This document shows positions 6,830 through 15,161 of a stretch of 64,000 bases of DNA, one piece after another. The stretch is from Promethearchaeia archaeon (GTDB lineage Archaea; Asgardarchaeota; Lokiarchaeia; Sigyniarchaeales; SOKP01): the NCBI GenBank assembly GCA_029856145.1, contig JAHQWK010000012.1:115714-179713 (forward strand). Reading direction: 5' to 3'. The position numbers and the translations under genes were made by a program. The number at the start of each line of letters is the position of its first letter. Position 1 is the stretch's first letter. The notes below the pieces were generated by a model. The model was given only the letters and a program-made list of their open reading frames with translations. It was not told where the DNA came from and did not search any database.

Positions 6830-8143
6830 TTATACGCCTCCTTTTCTTGATGCTAATGTAAATTTTTCAAAAGTGCCAATAGGATCTTTTACTTGAGCAA
6901 GTAGTTCATCTTTGGATAAACTCACATTGAATCCCTTAAGTATAGTATCTGCAAATCTCTCTGCTTGATCAACACCCCATTCTGTCTGACCATAACAGCC
7001 AGAACATGGAGCGTTAACCTTGATACATAGACCGCCACAGCCAGCACGAGTAACAGGACCCATACAGATATATCCTTGTTCAATAAGACAATCATCCATA
7101 TTAGGAAGCCCTTCATAGTCTCTTTTAACTTTTGTCATTGTAGATTTGCTTCCAATAATCCGAGGACATGTGTCACAGACGTTTGAGATTTCAGTGAAAT
7201 CTGAATTATCTCTCAAGAAAGCCATTAAACTTCCCGCAATTTCCTCTGTTGTTGGAGGTAAATTTGCTATGGGTGTGTCAGGAGTTCCATGTTTCTTTAC
7301 TTGTTTTAGGATATCTCCAGCTAAATCAAAACCTGCCATTAATGGGACATTCAAGAATAATGTTAGAAATTCATACAAATTCTTTTTATCTCCTGAACTA
7401 ATAGCACCAAGACTCTTCGTCATACTGCCTAATTTTTCTGCTCTAGAATCAACTGTCTTTGCAGGCCCAAAGCAACCAACACAGGGTTTTCCTTTACTGG
7501 TACATTTTAAGCTGCAACCAATACTAGTTATGGGACCGAAGCATAATTTTCCTGCGTCTAATAAACAGTTATCTTTAATAGCACAATCATTACAATATGC
7601 AAGATCATTCATAGGAAATGGCTTTTGTCCTAATAAGAATATCACAGCACTGACAATCTGTTCTGGTCTAGGCGGACACCCTGCCATATAAACATCTACA
7701 TTAATAATATCATCAACAGGAACGATTTTATCTCTAAAACCGGGAGTATGTTGTGTTGGTTCACCACCACTTCCATCAGCTATACTTTCTACTTCAGAGA
7801 ATTTTCTTCTTACTAAGTCATCTTTATTCCACTGGTTAGCTAATCCATGTACATTTCCATAGCAGGAACAACTTCCAAAATTAATGATTAGAGCGCATTT
7901 TTCTCTCATTAGTTTGACGTTTTCATAATCTTCATTAGTTCTAACAGAACCTTCAATGAATCCGACTAATATTGAACCGTTTTCTCTCGCTTTCAATGAA
8001 TCATGTTTAAAGTCTACTACTGCTGGCCAGTAAACTATTTCGAGTGCTGGAAGAACTGGCAATAATCCTAAATGAGCATTCAATAAGGATTGATGACAAC
8101 CCCAACAATCGGAAAGTTGCATAAAAGCTACTTTTACTGCCAT
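6830..8143 (-). CDS. vhuG: Hydrogenase small subunit VhuG/MvhG with a duplicated Cys-rich domain
   Basis: The first ~170 residues are the [NiFe] hydrogenase small subunit (DCWGCH at 12-17, GSCSC at 90-94, AGCPPRPEQI at 155-164), which carries the cluster nearest the active site. The C-terminal Cys domain then occurs twice: cysteines at 184, 187, 193, 201, 210, 214, 221, 224 and again at 323, 326, 352, 360, 369, 373, 380, 383. From the third Cys on, the spacing (8, 9, 4, 7, 3) is identical in both copies. Usual MvhG is about 300 residues with one such block; this one is 437. First gene of the operon vhuG-vhuA-vhuU-hdrC-hdrB. MvhD/VhuD is not adjacent. Confidence 0.9.
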   Translation of the reverse strand: MAVKVAFMQLSDCWGCHQSLLNAHLGLLPVLPALEIVYWPAVVDFKHDSLKARENGSILVGFIEGSVRTNEDYENVKLMREKCALIINFGSCSCYGNVHGLANQWNKDDLVRRKFSEVESIADGSGGEPTQHTPGFRDKIVPVDDIINVDVYMAGCPPRPEQIVSAVIFLLGQKPFPMNDLAYCNDCAIKDNCLLDAGKLCFGPITSIGCSLKCTSKGKPCVGCFGPAKTVDSRAEKLGSMTKSLGAISSGDKKNLYEFLTLFLNVPLMAGFDLAGDILKQVKKHGTPDTPIANLPPTTEEIAGSLMAFLRDNSDFTEISNVCDTCPRIIGSKSTMTKVKRDYEGLPNMDDCLIEQGYICMGPVTRAGCGGLCIKVNAPCSGCYGQTEWGVDQAERFADTILKGFNVSLSKDELLAQVKDPIGTFEKFTLASRKGGV

Positions 8144-8694
8144 TTTTTATCAATTTTTTTTTGTATATTTTGTTTGTTTAAATTAGCTAATTTAAATTAA
8201 AAAAAATTAGTTGAGATATGTTATTCATAACTGTATTAAAAAGTTCTGATTCCTTTTACATTCTGATAAAATTATTTTTACAATATGAATAAATATTCAA
8301 AATTTACATTTAGCTAAATTTGGAAGCAGATTTTTAATTAACTCCTTATTATATTTTAGAAAATGAAATATTTATTTTTTTATTCGTTTTAAGCGAAAAT
8401 AATAAGCCTTTTATCGAATAAATTAACTAAATTTATCTGATTGTGGTAAATGATAATTCCATTAAAATAACTATGTTCTTGTGTTAAATTTTAATTATTA
8501 ATGTCGACCTTGTTTTAAGAGTATTTGAAGATAAATTTTGTATTAATAAAACTGATAATTTTGTAGAAGAAAAACTGACTGACTAATTTCATTAATTTTA
8601 AATATTTTACCATCTAATTAGAATTATCATTCATTTACCTATCGAATGATTATTCAAAACAATTAAATAAAAAACAAAAAAAAGTTGGATAGAA
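8144..8694. promoter_or_regulatory. Divergent intergenic region between vhuG and the tusA-like gene
   Basis: This 551-base, strongly AT-rich gap separates the minus-strand hydrogenase operon from the plus-strand sulfur-relay operon and must hold both promoters. I see no open frame of note. An 8-base inverted repeat, TTTATTCG at 8379-8386 and CGAATAAA at 8415-8422, lies mid-region. A second inverted repeat close to the tusA start is listed separately. No exact promoter is claimed. Confidence 0.4.
8626..8650. repeat. Inverted repeat, possible operator, before the tusA-like gene
   Basis: ATCATTC (8626-8632) and GAATGAT (8644-8650) form a perfect 7-base inverted repeat with an 11-base spacer, ending 44 bases before the ATG at 8695. 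Position and symmetry suit a dimeric regulator, but short repeats are expected by chance in AT-rich DNA. Confidence 0.25.
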
Positions 8695-8928
8695 ATGGTA
8701 GATATTACAGATACACTGGATTGCACGGGCGATGTTTGTCCTTATCCAGATGTAAAAAGCAAAAGAAGAGTTAAAAAGATGAATTCAGGAGAAGTACTTG
8801 AAATTCTCCTTGATTATCCTCTTTCAGCTGAGAGAATTCCCGAAACTATGAAATCTCTAGGGCATGAAGTGCTATCTGTAGATAAGACCGGAGATTCTTC
8901 TTGGAAGATTCTCATCCAAATAAAATAA
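8695..8928 (+). CDS. TusA/SirA-like sulfur carrier protein
   Basis: This 77-residue protein carries the TusA signature CPYPDVKSKRRVKKM, with the persulfide-forming Cys at residue 15 in a CPxP motif, in the short alpha/beta fold of the family. TusA-like proteins carry activated sulfur, and in some settings are linked to selenium, between a donor and DsrE/TusD-type acceptors. It opens a five-gene unit with the YeeE transporter and DsrE/F/H-like genes and is divergent from the selenoprotein hydrogenase. The next gene begins within a few bases, indicating co-transcription. Confidence 0.9.
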   Translation: MVDITDTLDCTGDVCPYPDVKSKRRVKKMNSGEVLEILLDYPLSAERIPETMKSLGHEVLSVDKTGDSSWKILIQIK

Positions 8929-8941
8929 GGTGAAAAAAAAA

Positions 8942-9988
8942 ATGGAATTTTGGTATGCATTAATAGTAGGACTTATTATTGGAGGTATTTTTGGTTTTAT
9001 ATTACAGCGCGGAAGATTCTGTATGAATTCAGCCTTCAGAGATATCATTTTAATGAAAGAATTTAAGCTCGCAAAAGCAGTCGTGGTCTCATTGGCCGTC
9101 TTAATGATTGGTTTCGCGATATTTGCATTTGGCGGAGTAATTAATTTAGCTCCAAAACCATTTAAACCATGGGCAGCAATAGTTGGTGGTTTAATATTTG
9201 GAGGTGGAATGGTTCTTGCAGCTGGGTGTGCAAGTGGAACTACATATCGAGTCGGAGAAGGAATGATGGGATCTTTTGTCGCTGCTGTTGGGTTAACAAC
9301 CGGTGCAATAATGACAAAGTTTGGGCCTCTAAATCCATCAATGCTATTCTTACAAGATGTTGTAGTTGGAGGAAACCTTACAATTTTTGGAGAATTCGCA
9401 GACTTAGGAACAATATTACCGACTTTGATGATTATTATTGGTATAGTAGGGATTGCCCTTATGCTTTTTTTCTGGGGATGGCCAGCTATAAAGAAAAAAA
9501 GAGAAGCAAAGGAACCTTTAATAAAAACTGAAAATTTTGTAGAATCAACCTTTAAAAAAGGATGGCCTTGGTGGGTTACTGGTATTGGTGTTGGTATAAT
9601 ATTAATAGCTGGTTACGTTGCTAGTAATGGTGTAGTAGGTATTACAGGTGGTTGGATTAATATCGATTTATGGCTCGTTTTTGGAGGGTTAAGTCCTATT
9701 GGATGGACTGGTGCTATAATTTTCGGTATTATCCTTGGATCATTCGTTAGTGCTATTATCGCTAAAGAGTTTAAGTTTAGGGTTCCGAAAGAAGGGTTCA
9801 CATTGGTTAAGCAGTTTATAGGCGGAGGCTTAATGGGATTTGGTGCTGTAACAGCGATGGGATGTAATATAACAAACATATTAGGTGGAGTACCTCAGTT
9901 TTCATTACATAGTATTATAGCGGGCGCATGTATAATGTTTGGAGCTTGGATAGCAGCTTATCTTCTATTTATGTGGAGACAAGACTAA
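8942..9988 (+). CDS. YeeE/YedE-family sulfur (or selenium) transporter
   Basis: This is a polytopic membrane protein of about 348 residues with repeated glycine-rich helices. Family motifs are visible: QRGRFCMNSAFRD near the N-terminus, GCASGTTYRVGEG, and GCNITNILGGVPQFS near the C-terminus, each with a conserved Cys thought to relay sulfur through the pore. Relatives import thiosulfate; YedE has also been linked to selenium by genome context. I chose the ATG at 8942 because GGTGA at 8929-8933 fits as its ribosome site; an in-frame GTG at 8930 is possible. It lies between TusA-like and DsrE-like genes, typical partners. Confidence 0.88.
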   Translation: MEFWYALIVGLIIGGIFGFILQRGRFCMNSAFRDIILMKEFKLAKAVVVSLAVLMIGFAIFAFGGVINLAPKPFKPWAAIVGGLIFGGGMVLAAGCASGTTYRVGEGMMGSFVAAVGLTTGAIMTKFGPLNPSMLFLQDVVVGGNLTIFGEFADLGTILPTLMIIIGIVGIALMLFFWGWPAIKKKREAKEPLIKTENFVESTFKKGWPWWVTGIGVGIILIAGYVASNGVVGITGGWINIDLWLVFGGLSPIGWTGAIIFGIILGSFVSAIIAKEFKFRVPKEGFTLVKQFIGGGLMGFGAVTAMGCNITNILGGVPQFSLHSIIAGACIMFGAWIAAYLLFMWRQD

Positions 9989-10010
9989 CTTTTGGAGATG
10001 AGAGAGAAAT

Positions 10011-10373
10011 ATGGGACGACTTGGAATACTTTTTTTCAATGGACCATACCAAGCAGAGTCTGCTGAAACTGTTTGTAAATTAGCGAGCACAGCATTAGAT
10101 AAAGGTCATGAAGTGCGAATTTTTTGCTATATGGATGCTGTCAATGCAGCTTTAGAAAATCAAAAAGATATTGAAGGAATATATAACATCGAAAAAGCGT
10201 TCAAAGAAATCCTTGAAAAAGGAGCAACTGTGAGATTATGTAACCTATGTCTTTTAGTGAGAGGTACCATGAAAAATTGTTTAAAGAGAGAATGCGGAGA
10301 TGTTAAAAGAGCTGGGACACCAGATCTTGCTAAGATTATTGATGAAACTGATAAATTAATAGTAATATGTTAA
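10011..10373 (+). CDS. DsrE/TusD-like sulfur relay protein
   Basis: This 120-residue protein has the DsrE fold pattern (GRLGILFFNGPYQAESAET, then VRIFCYMDAV). Cysteines occur in a cluster, VRLCNLCLLVRGTMKNC, and the final residue is also Cys. DsrE/TusD accept persulfide sulfur from TusA-like carriers. It is the third gene of the tusA-yeeE-dsrEFH unit, with short spacing to each neighbour. In sulfur oxidisers DsrEFH works with dissimilatory sulfite reductase; no dsrAB is present here, so a biosynthetic or delivery role is more likely. Confidence 0.8.
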   Translation: MGRLGILFFNGPYQAESAETVCKLASTALDKGHEVRIFCYMDAVNAALENQKDIEGIYNIEKAFKEILEKGATVRLCNLCLLVRGTMKNCLKRECGDVKRAGTPDLAKIIDETDKLIVIC

Positions 10374-10384
10374 GGTGATAATAA

Positions 10385-10729
10385 ATGTCAGAAGAAAAAG
10401 AAGTAGTAATACTTTTACGGCAACCCCCTCATGGAACACTTTATCCCGTTGAGGGTCTAAGAATGTCGGTTGCTGTAAGTGCAGATTTTGATCCAATAAC
10501 CATTGCTATTAATGATGGTGTCTATACCTTTCTTAAAGATGTAGATAAAACGATGTATTCAATGCACATAGATTTTCTTAAGAATATTGACTTGGATATT
10601 TATGTAGATAAGAAATCACTTGATGAACGTGGTCTTACGAAAGATGATCTAATAGAACAAATTGAGATCAAAGAACATGGTGAAATTTTGAAAATGATTG
10701 AAAATTCAACCGTAACTATACCATTTTAG
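10385..10729 (+). CDS. DsrF/TusC-like protein
   Basis: The 114-residue protein reads as a DsrE/F superfamily member: an N-terminal strand KEVVILLRQPPHG, a helix (EGLRMSVAVSADFDP), then the strand ITIAINDGVYTFLK and a conserved DIYVDKKSLDERGL segment seen in TusC/DsrF. It contains no cysteine, which fits TusC, a structural subunit of TusBCD. A GGTGAT ribosome site (10375-10380) precedes the ATG. It lies 11 bases after the DsrE-like gene. Confidence 0.78.
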   Translation: MSEEKEVVILLRQPPHGTLYPVEGLRMSVAVSADFDPITIAINDGVYTFLKDVDKTMYSMHIDFLKNIDLDIYVDKKSLDERGLTKDDLIEQIEIKEHGEILKMIENSTVTIPF

Positions 10730-10737
10730 GAGGTTTG

Positions 10738-11043
10738 ATGACAATGAGCAAAAAAGTCTTGTATTTTATCACAAGTGAAGATATCACAGGAGTAGAACTT
10801 GCTATGGAACATACTGATGAAGATGATGTAACAATTCTCTTACTCCAAAATGCTGTATATTTCGCAAATAAAACCAATAAAACTGTTTCACAAGCACTCA
10901 ATCAAAAGAAAACTGTAGCAGCCTGTAAAGAGCATATAGATTTACGAGGTTTAAACAATTTCGTCTCTGATAAAATTAAATTAGTTGCTTCCGAACAAGT
11001 TATCGACTTAATTTTCGAAAATGATACTATCATAAATATGTAA
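10738..11043 (+). CDS. DsrH/TusB-like protein
   Basis: About 101 residues; the segment DDVTILLLQNAVYFAN is typical of DsrH/TusB, the third partner of the TusBCD heterohexamer. One Cys (VAACKEH) is in the second half. GGAGG at 10729-10733 precedes closely spaced start candidates at 10738 and 10744; the latter gives the N-terminus MSKKVLYFI. It closes the five-gene unit. After it, 11044-11190 is AT-rich with a T-tract that may end transcription. Confidence 0.75.
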   Translation: MTMSKKVLYFITSEDITGVELAMEHTDEDDVTILLLQNAVYFANKTNKTVSQALNQKKTVAACKEHIDLRGLNNFVSDKIKLVASEQVIDLIFENDTIINM

Positions 11044-11196
11044 TTGACAAAATTTAATCATTCTAAATTTTTTTTTAATTTTTTTATTCTTGTAGATAAA
11101 TTAGTCTAGATTTAAAACTTAATTACTCAAAGGTAAAATCTTAATTGATTCTATTATAACCTAAATTCTTTTAATTTTTGTTTCTATTTGACACTT

Positions 11197-12249
11197 ATGA
11201 GTGTAAAAAAAGAAAGCTCAAATATAATCCGCCTAGCACATGGGGCGGGTGGAAGTTTACAAGAAGAATTAATTGATTTCATCACTAAAAATATTCCTTT
11301 TAAAAATATAAATAATGGGATTGGAGTTGAGGCATTAGATGATGGTGCTACAATTCCTTTAAATGGTTATGAAAAAGAAATCGTTGTAACAGCAGATGGG
11401 CATACAATTTATCCTCTTTTCTTTCCTGGGGGAGATTTAGGAACTTTAAGCATTTGTGGAACTGTAAATGATCTTTTAATGATGGGTGCAGAACCATTAG
11501 CTTTAACGTCCATGATAATCATAGAAGAAGGTTTTGAATTCAAAAGTTTAGAAAAAATAATTAATTCAATGAATATAATGACACAAAAAGCGAATATTGC
11601 AATAATTGCGGGAGATACTAAAATAATGCCCCGAGGATCATTAAATGAAATAATTATAGCAACAACAGGGATAGGAATAAAAGATAAAAGCATAAATATT
11701 TTAGATAGCCGCCTAAAAGTTGGAGATCATATAATTATAACTGGGAGTATAGGAGATCATGGAACAGCACTAATGGCTTCTCGAGAAGGGTTAAATATTT
11801 CTACGGACCTAAAGTCAGATCTTTCACTTTTATTAGAAATTCATAATGCAATCAAGTTTGAAATTAATAATAATTTTATTCATGCTATGAAGGATCCAAC
11901 ACGTGGAGGTATTGCAGCTGCTTTAAATGTTTGGGCCGTGAAATCAAATGTAAGCATCTGGATTGATGAGGAAAAAGTCCCGCTTAAAAAACAAGTCACA
12001 GCTATATGTGATATGTTAGGATTAGATCCATACAATATAGCAAGCGAAGGGAGAGCTCTCTTAGCAGTTGATCCAGAGCATTCTGCAAAAATATTAAAAA
12101 AAATCAAGTCAACTGAGATCGGAAAAGATGCTGAAATAATTGGGGAGGTAAAAGTACAAAATCCTCGAAGAGTGTTCTTAAAAACAATTGTAGGAGGAAC
12201 CCGGTTTATAGATATGCCTCTGGGGGACCCAATACCTCGTATTTGTTAA
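11197..12249 (+). CDS. hypE: Hydrogenase maturation protein HypE
   Basis: HypE dehydrates the carbamoyl group placed on its C-terminal Cys by HypF, making the thiocyanate that becomes the cyanide ligands of the NiFe site. The protein ends IPRIC, the diagnostic tail with the acceptor Cys. AIR-synthase-family motifs are present: LAHGAGG near the start, VVTADGHTIYPLFFPGGDLG, the catalytic region NDLLMMGAEP and KDPTRGGIAAALN. About 350 residues, usual for the family. I chose the ATG at 11197 over an upstream TTG at 11188. It follows the dsrEFH genes on the same strand. Confidence 0.95.
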   Translation: MSVKKESSNIIRLAHGAGGSLQEELIDFITKNIPFKNINNGIGVEALDDGATIPLNGYEKEIVVTADGHTIYPLFFPGGDLGTLSICGTVNDLLMMGAEPLALTSMIIIEEGFEFKSLEKIINSMNIMTQKANIAIIAGDTKIMPRGSLNEIIIATTGIGIKDKSINILDSRLKVGDHIIITGSIGDHGTALMASREGLNISTDLKSDLSLLLEIHNAIKFEINNNFIHAMKDPTRGGIAAALNVWAVKSNVSIWIDEEKVPLKKQVTAICDMLGLDPYNIASEGRALLAVDPEHSAKILKKIKSTEIGKDAEIIGEVKVQNPRRVFLKTIVGGTRFIDMPLGDPIPRIC

Positions 12250-12605
12250 TCATTGTATCCATTCTTATCTTTTTTACATAAAATTTTTTCTATACCTATT
12301 TTAAGAATAGATATGTCTTTCTTAGCAGTATTCCATACTTCTTTTAGATCCACTGTGAAGTATCCGTGGATTAATTTATCTCTTATTCCAGCTAATTTTA
12401 TCCAAGGTTTATTTTTGAAGTTTTTTCTTATATCATCAGAAAGGTTCATTGTAGCTTTTCCAATTATTTCAAGTTCTCTAATTACGGCACTTTGAATCAA
12501 GCATTTCTTTATGAAAGTTTTAAAATAAAAATCCTTTGTAAATTCTATGATATGTATACAGGAATCAATTATATGACTTTAAAGAAGGTCATTTTTATCA
12601 TTCAT
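12246..12605 (-). pseudogene. HepT-like (DUF86) RNase toxin gene broken by an in-frame TAA
   Basis: The ATG (12603-12605) overlaps the stop of the upstream nucleotidyltransferase gene as ATGA, the classic MNT-HepT layout. The frame reads MNDKNDLL, then TAA at 12579-12581, then without any shift SHIIDSCIHIIEFTKD and a complete HepT body containing AVIRELEIIGKA and the catalytic RDKLIHGY (R-x4-H-x-Y). The protein after the stop is intact for 111 codons and has the right length. So either the gene is inactivated by one stop at codon 9, or translation restarts downstream (an open ORF from a TTG begins at 12500). HepT is an RNase toxin neutralised by AMPylation. Its end overlaps the end of hypE by 4 bases. 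Confidence 0.75.
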
Positions 12606-12901
12606 TCATAAATCACAATTACTTCTTTCAATACTTGATCCTTAATGTGAGGGCTTATTCCATTTCGAGATAATAGATCAATTTTCATATCCAAAGCTTC
12701 AGATAATTCAATTTCTATGCCAACATGATCTAACAAACTAGTTCCCTCAGGGAAATCTACAATTAAATCTAAATCACTTTTTGGTGTTGCTTCTTTACGA
12801 GCATAAGATCCAAAAACTAAAATTCTTTTAATATCATGCTTTACAAGAATAGAAATTATTTTTTTTTTAATTTCCTCATTTAATTGTAACTCTTTTTTCA
12901 A
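12602..12901 (-). CDS. MNT-type nucleotidyltransferase antitoxin (MntA-like)
   Basis: This 99-residue minimal nucleotidyltransferase has the GS-x9-D-x-D active site (FGSYARKEATPKSDLDLIVDF) and a third acidic position in KIDLL. MntA antitoxins AMPylate a Tyr of HepT to silence it. The gene precedes and overlaps the hepT frame by 4 bases. Because hepT contains a stop codon the antitoxin may now be an orphan. The unit lies between hypE and hypD, on the opposite strand to both, so it looks like an insertion into a hyp cluster. Confidence 0.9.
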   Translation of the reverse strand: MKKELQLNEEIKKKIISILVKHDIKRILVFGSYARKEATPKSDLDLIVDFPEGTSLLDHVGIEIELSEALDMKIDLLSRNGISPHIKDQVLKEVIVIYE

Positions 12902-13039
12902 TTTGTATCAGTTCTAATTTATATTGAATATATTTTAATTATAGAGAAAGATTATCTTAAATAACTTCTACTATAAATAAAGATAATTTACATTATTATA
13001 ATTTGCTAAACTTTCAAGAATTTTTACTTAGATAATATT

Positions 13040-14134
13040 ATGAATATTCCCGGAATAAGTATCCTTAGAAGTAAAGAGTTTACAAAGAAGATTATAAATT
13101 CAATCAATAAATTAGTAAAAGATATCAATAGATCTGTTAAATTTATGCATATTTGTGGAACTCACGAACATACAATTTCTAAATACGGATTAAGAACTCT
13201 CTTACCTAAAGAAATTGAAGTGTTATCCGGTCCAGGATGTCCTGTATGTATATGTCCAGCAGCAGATATTGATAAAGCCATTGAGCTTGGAAAACGGGAT
13301 GATACGATAATCACTACTTTTGGAGATATGATCCGAGTTCCTGCCTCTAAAATATCTCTAGCAGAACTAAGAGCTAAAGGTGCAGATGTGAGAATTGTCT
13401 ATGGTCCAAATGATGCGGTGAAAATAGCGAAAGAAAACCCAGATAAAGAAGTAATCTTTTTTGCGATAGGATTTGAAACAACCGTTCCCTTAATTGGCTA
13501 TGAAATTCAATCTGGACCTCCTTCAAATTTCTCCGTAATTTGTGCACATAAATTAATTCCAGCTGCGTTAGAACTCTTGATTAGTCAGTCTCAGCTAAAA
13601 ATAGATGGATTTATCTCGCCGGGGCATGTTTCTACAATTATTGGGCTTCAACCTTATAAAATCTTTTCAGATGCTTATAAAGTTCCAAATGTAATTGCTG
13701 GTTTCGAACCTAATGATGTATTGGTTGCTATATTGATGCTCCTAAAGCAGAGAAAAGAAGAAAAGTTTGAAACCTTAAATGAATACTCCCGAGTTGTAAA
13801 ACCAGAGGGAAATAAGATTGCTCAACAAATTATTGCAGATGTTTTTGATTCTGTTTCCTCTCCATGGAGGGGTATTGGAAGAGTCTATGATGGAGGTTTA
13901 GTTATTAAAGAGAAATATCAGGCATTTGATGCTGAAAAGAAATTTGATATAAAAATCGAAAAATCCCAAGACATCCCTCCTGGTTGCTCTTGTCATTTAG
14001 TGATGGTAGGTAAACTCTATCCTTATGAATGTCAATTATTTAGAAAAGAATGCACTCCTATTAATCCTATTGGACCATGTATGGTATCTATGGAAGGTAC
14101 TTGTAGTATTTATTATAAATATCATAGTGAATAA
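13040..14134 (+). CDS. hypD: Hydrogenase maturation protein HypD
   Basis: HypD is the iron-sulfur scaffold on which, with HypC, the Fe(CN)2CO unit is built. The 364-residue protein has the family's Cys motifs: FMHICGTHEHTI near residue 40, GPGCPVCICP, and C-terminal CSCH, YPYECQLFRKEC, GPCMVSMEGTCSIYY, the last group binding the [4Fe-4S] cluster. Length is standard. The preceding ~140 bases are AT-rich and non-coding, so it probably has its own promoter. hypC for the complex is at 1.6-1.9 kb. Confidence 0.95.
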   Translation: MNIPGISILRSKEFTKKIINSINKLVKDINRSVKFMHICGTHEHTISKYGLRTLLPKEIEVLSGPGCPVCICPAADIDKAIELGKRDDTIITTFGDMIRVPASKISLAELRAKGADVRIVYGPNDAVKIAKENPDKEVIFFAIGFETTVPLIGYEIQSGPPSNFSVICAHKLIPAALELLISQSQLKIDGFISPGHVSTIIGLQPYKIFSDAYKVPNVIAGFEPNDVLVAILMLLKQRKEEKFETLNEYSRVVKPEGNKIAQQIIADVFDSVSSPWRGIGRVYDGGLVIKEKYQAFDAEKKFDIKIEKSQDIPPGCSCHLVMVGKLYPYECQLFRKECTPINPIGPCMVSMEGTCSIYYKYHSE

Positions 14135-14139
14135 AATTA

Positions 14140-15012
14140 TTAAACCGACCATGGAAAACAAGAATTATATTTATCAGCTCCCCAAGCATCTGTAGCGGGG
14201 AAATTACACCGGTATCCTTTTTCATAATTTTTGTTGTAATATGTTTTTACGTGCATTCCCCACACGATACTATCAAAATCAGCTCTTGTTAATCTTTGGG
14301 CGTCAGAATTTTGAGAAAAATTTTGGGTGCTATACTCAAGACTACATTTCCAATAATATGTTTTTTCTTTAAGATATGATGATTTATCTCCTTGATCCTC
14401 TTGTACCCAAGAAACAAAACAGACATCATCTTTTCCTTCCAAGCAATTAGTCAAATATTTTAACCTAGAATCAAAACCGCCTTCATTAGCGGCCCAATAT
14501 CCGCCCCAATAACTTACAAGAACAATTAGGATACGTCCTTTTAATTCTCTTACTGTTGGCCATTTATAATTCTTTTCTCTGAAATCTTTATAAGTAAAAA
14601 GAGTATTAGGTTTAAACGAATCAATTATAATCTTATTTAATTTCTTGATCCCATAAAGTTCTCCAGGTTGATTATTCGAGTCAATAATTGAATCTTTAAG
14701 TTCAATAAAGAGTGTGATAGGCGCATGGTTTTTATATTGTTCATTAGACCATTCATCTAAGATTTTAAGCCAATTATGGAAGAGAAGATTATTAGGGTTG
14801 CCATCCTCATTAAGAAGAGTATCGATATGATTTTGTAAATGGTATACTTCAAAATCTTCTAATTCTTGTATTTTATCGTCATGTATATCATATTCAAGAC
14901 CCCTAACTCCCTTGTTTAGTTGTTCTCTTATAGAATATTCATATGAATTATGGCTTGTCTTAAAAAATGCTTTATTATAAGGTACATCCCATAGATTTTC
15001 TTTGATAGTCAT
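14140..15012 (-). CDS. PI-PLC-like phosphodiesterase domain protein
   Basis: The 290-residue protein resembles phosphatidylinositol-specific phospholipase C X-domain TIM barrels. KTSHNSYEYS holds the first catalytic His, REQLNKGVRGLEYDIHDD gives the acidic and metal residues, and LLFHN, LFIELKD and GRILIVLVSYWGGYWAAN follow in family order. No signal peptide or membrane helix is seen, so it appears cytoplasmic. It could cleave phosphoinositide or other phosphodiester lipids; the substrate is unknown. It runs convergent to hypD with only 5 bases between them. Confidence 0.7.
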   Translation of the reverse strand: MTIKENLWDVPYNKAFFKTSHNSYEYSIREQLNKGVRGLEYDIHDDKIQELEDFEVYHLQNHIDTLLNEDGNPNNLLFHNWLKILDEWSNEQYKNHAPITLFIELKDSIIDSNNQPGELYGIKKLNKIIIDSFKPNTLFTYKDFREKNYKWPTVRELKGRILIVLVSYWGGYWAANEGGFDSRLKYLTNCLEGKDDVCFVSWVQEDQGDKSSYLKEKTYYWKCSLEYSTQNFSQNSDAQRLTRADFDSIVWGMHVKTYYNKNYEKGYRCNFPATDAWGADKYNSCFPWSV

Positions 15013-15161
15013 TTTGGTACTGTATTACTGCATGTGTTATTTGATTCTAAAACGAAATCTTAATTTAATAAGGCTTTTCATAATAAAATATTAATCTTTT
15101 TTTTTAGCGATTATTTAATAATTTAGAATTAAAATTAAATATGAAAATTTGAAGGAACTAG

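Noticed and set aside
7146..7691. 181-residue open frame on the plus strand
   Set aside because: It lies wholly inside vhuG in another frame and has no family features; shadow frame.
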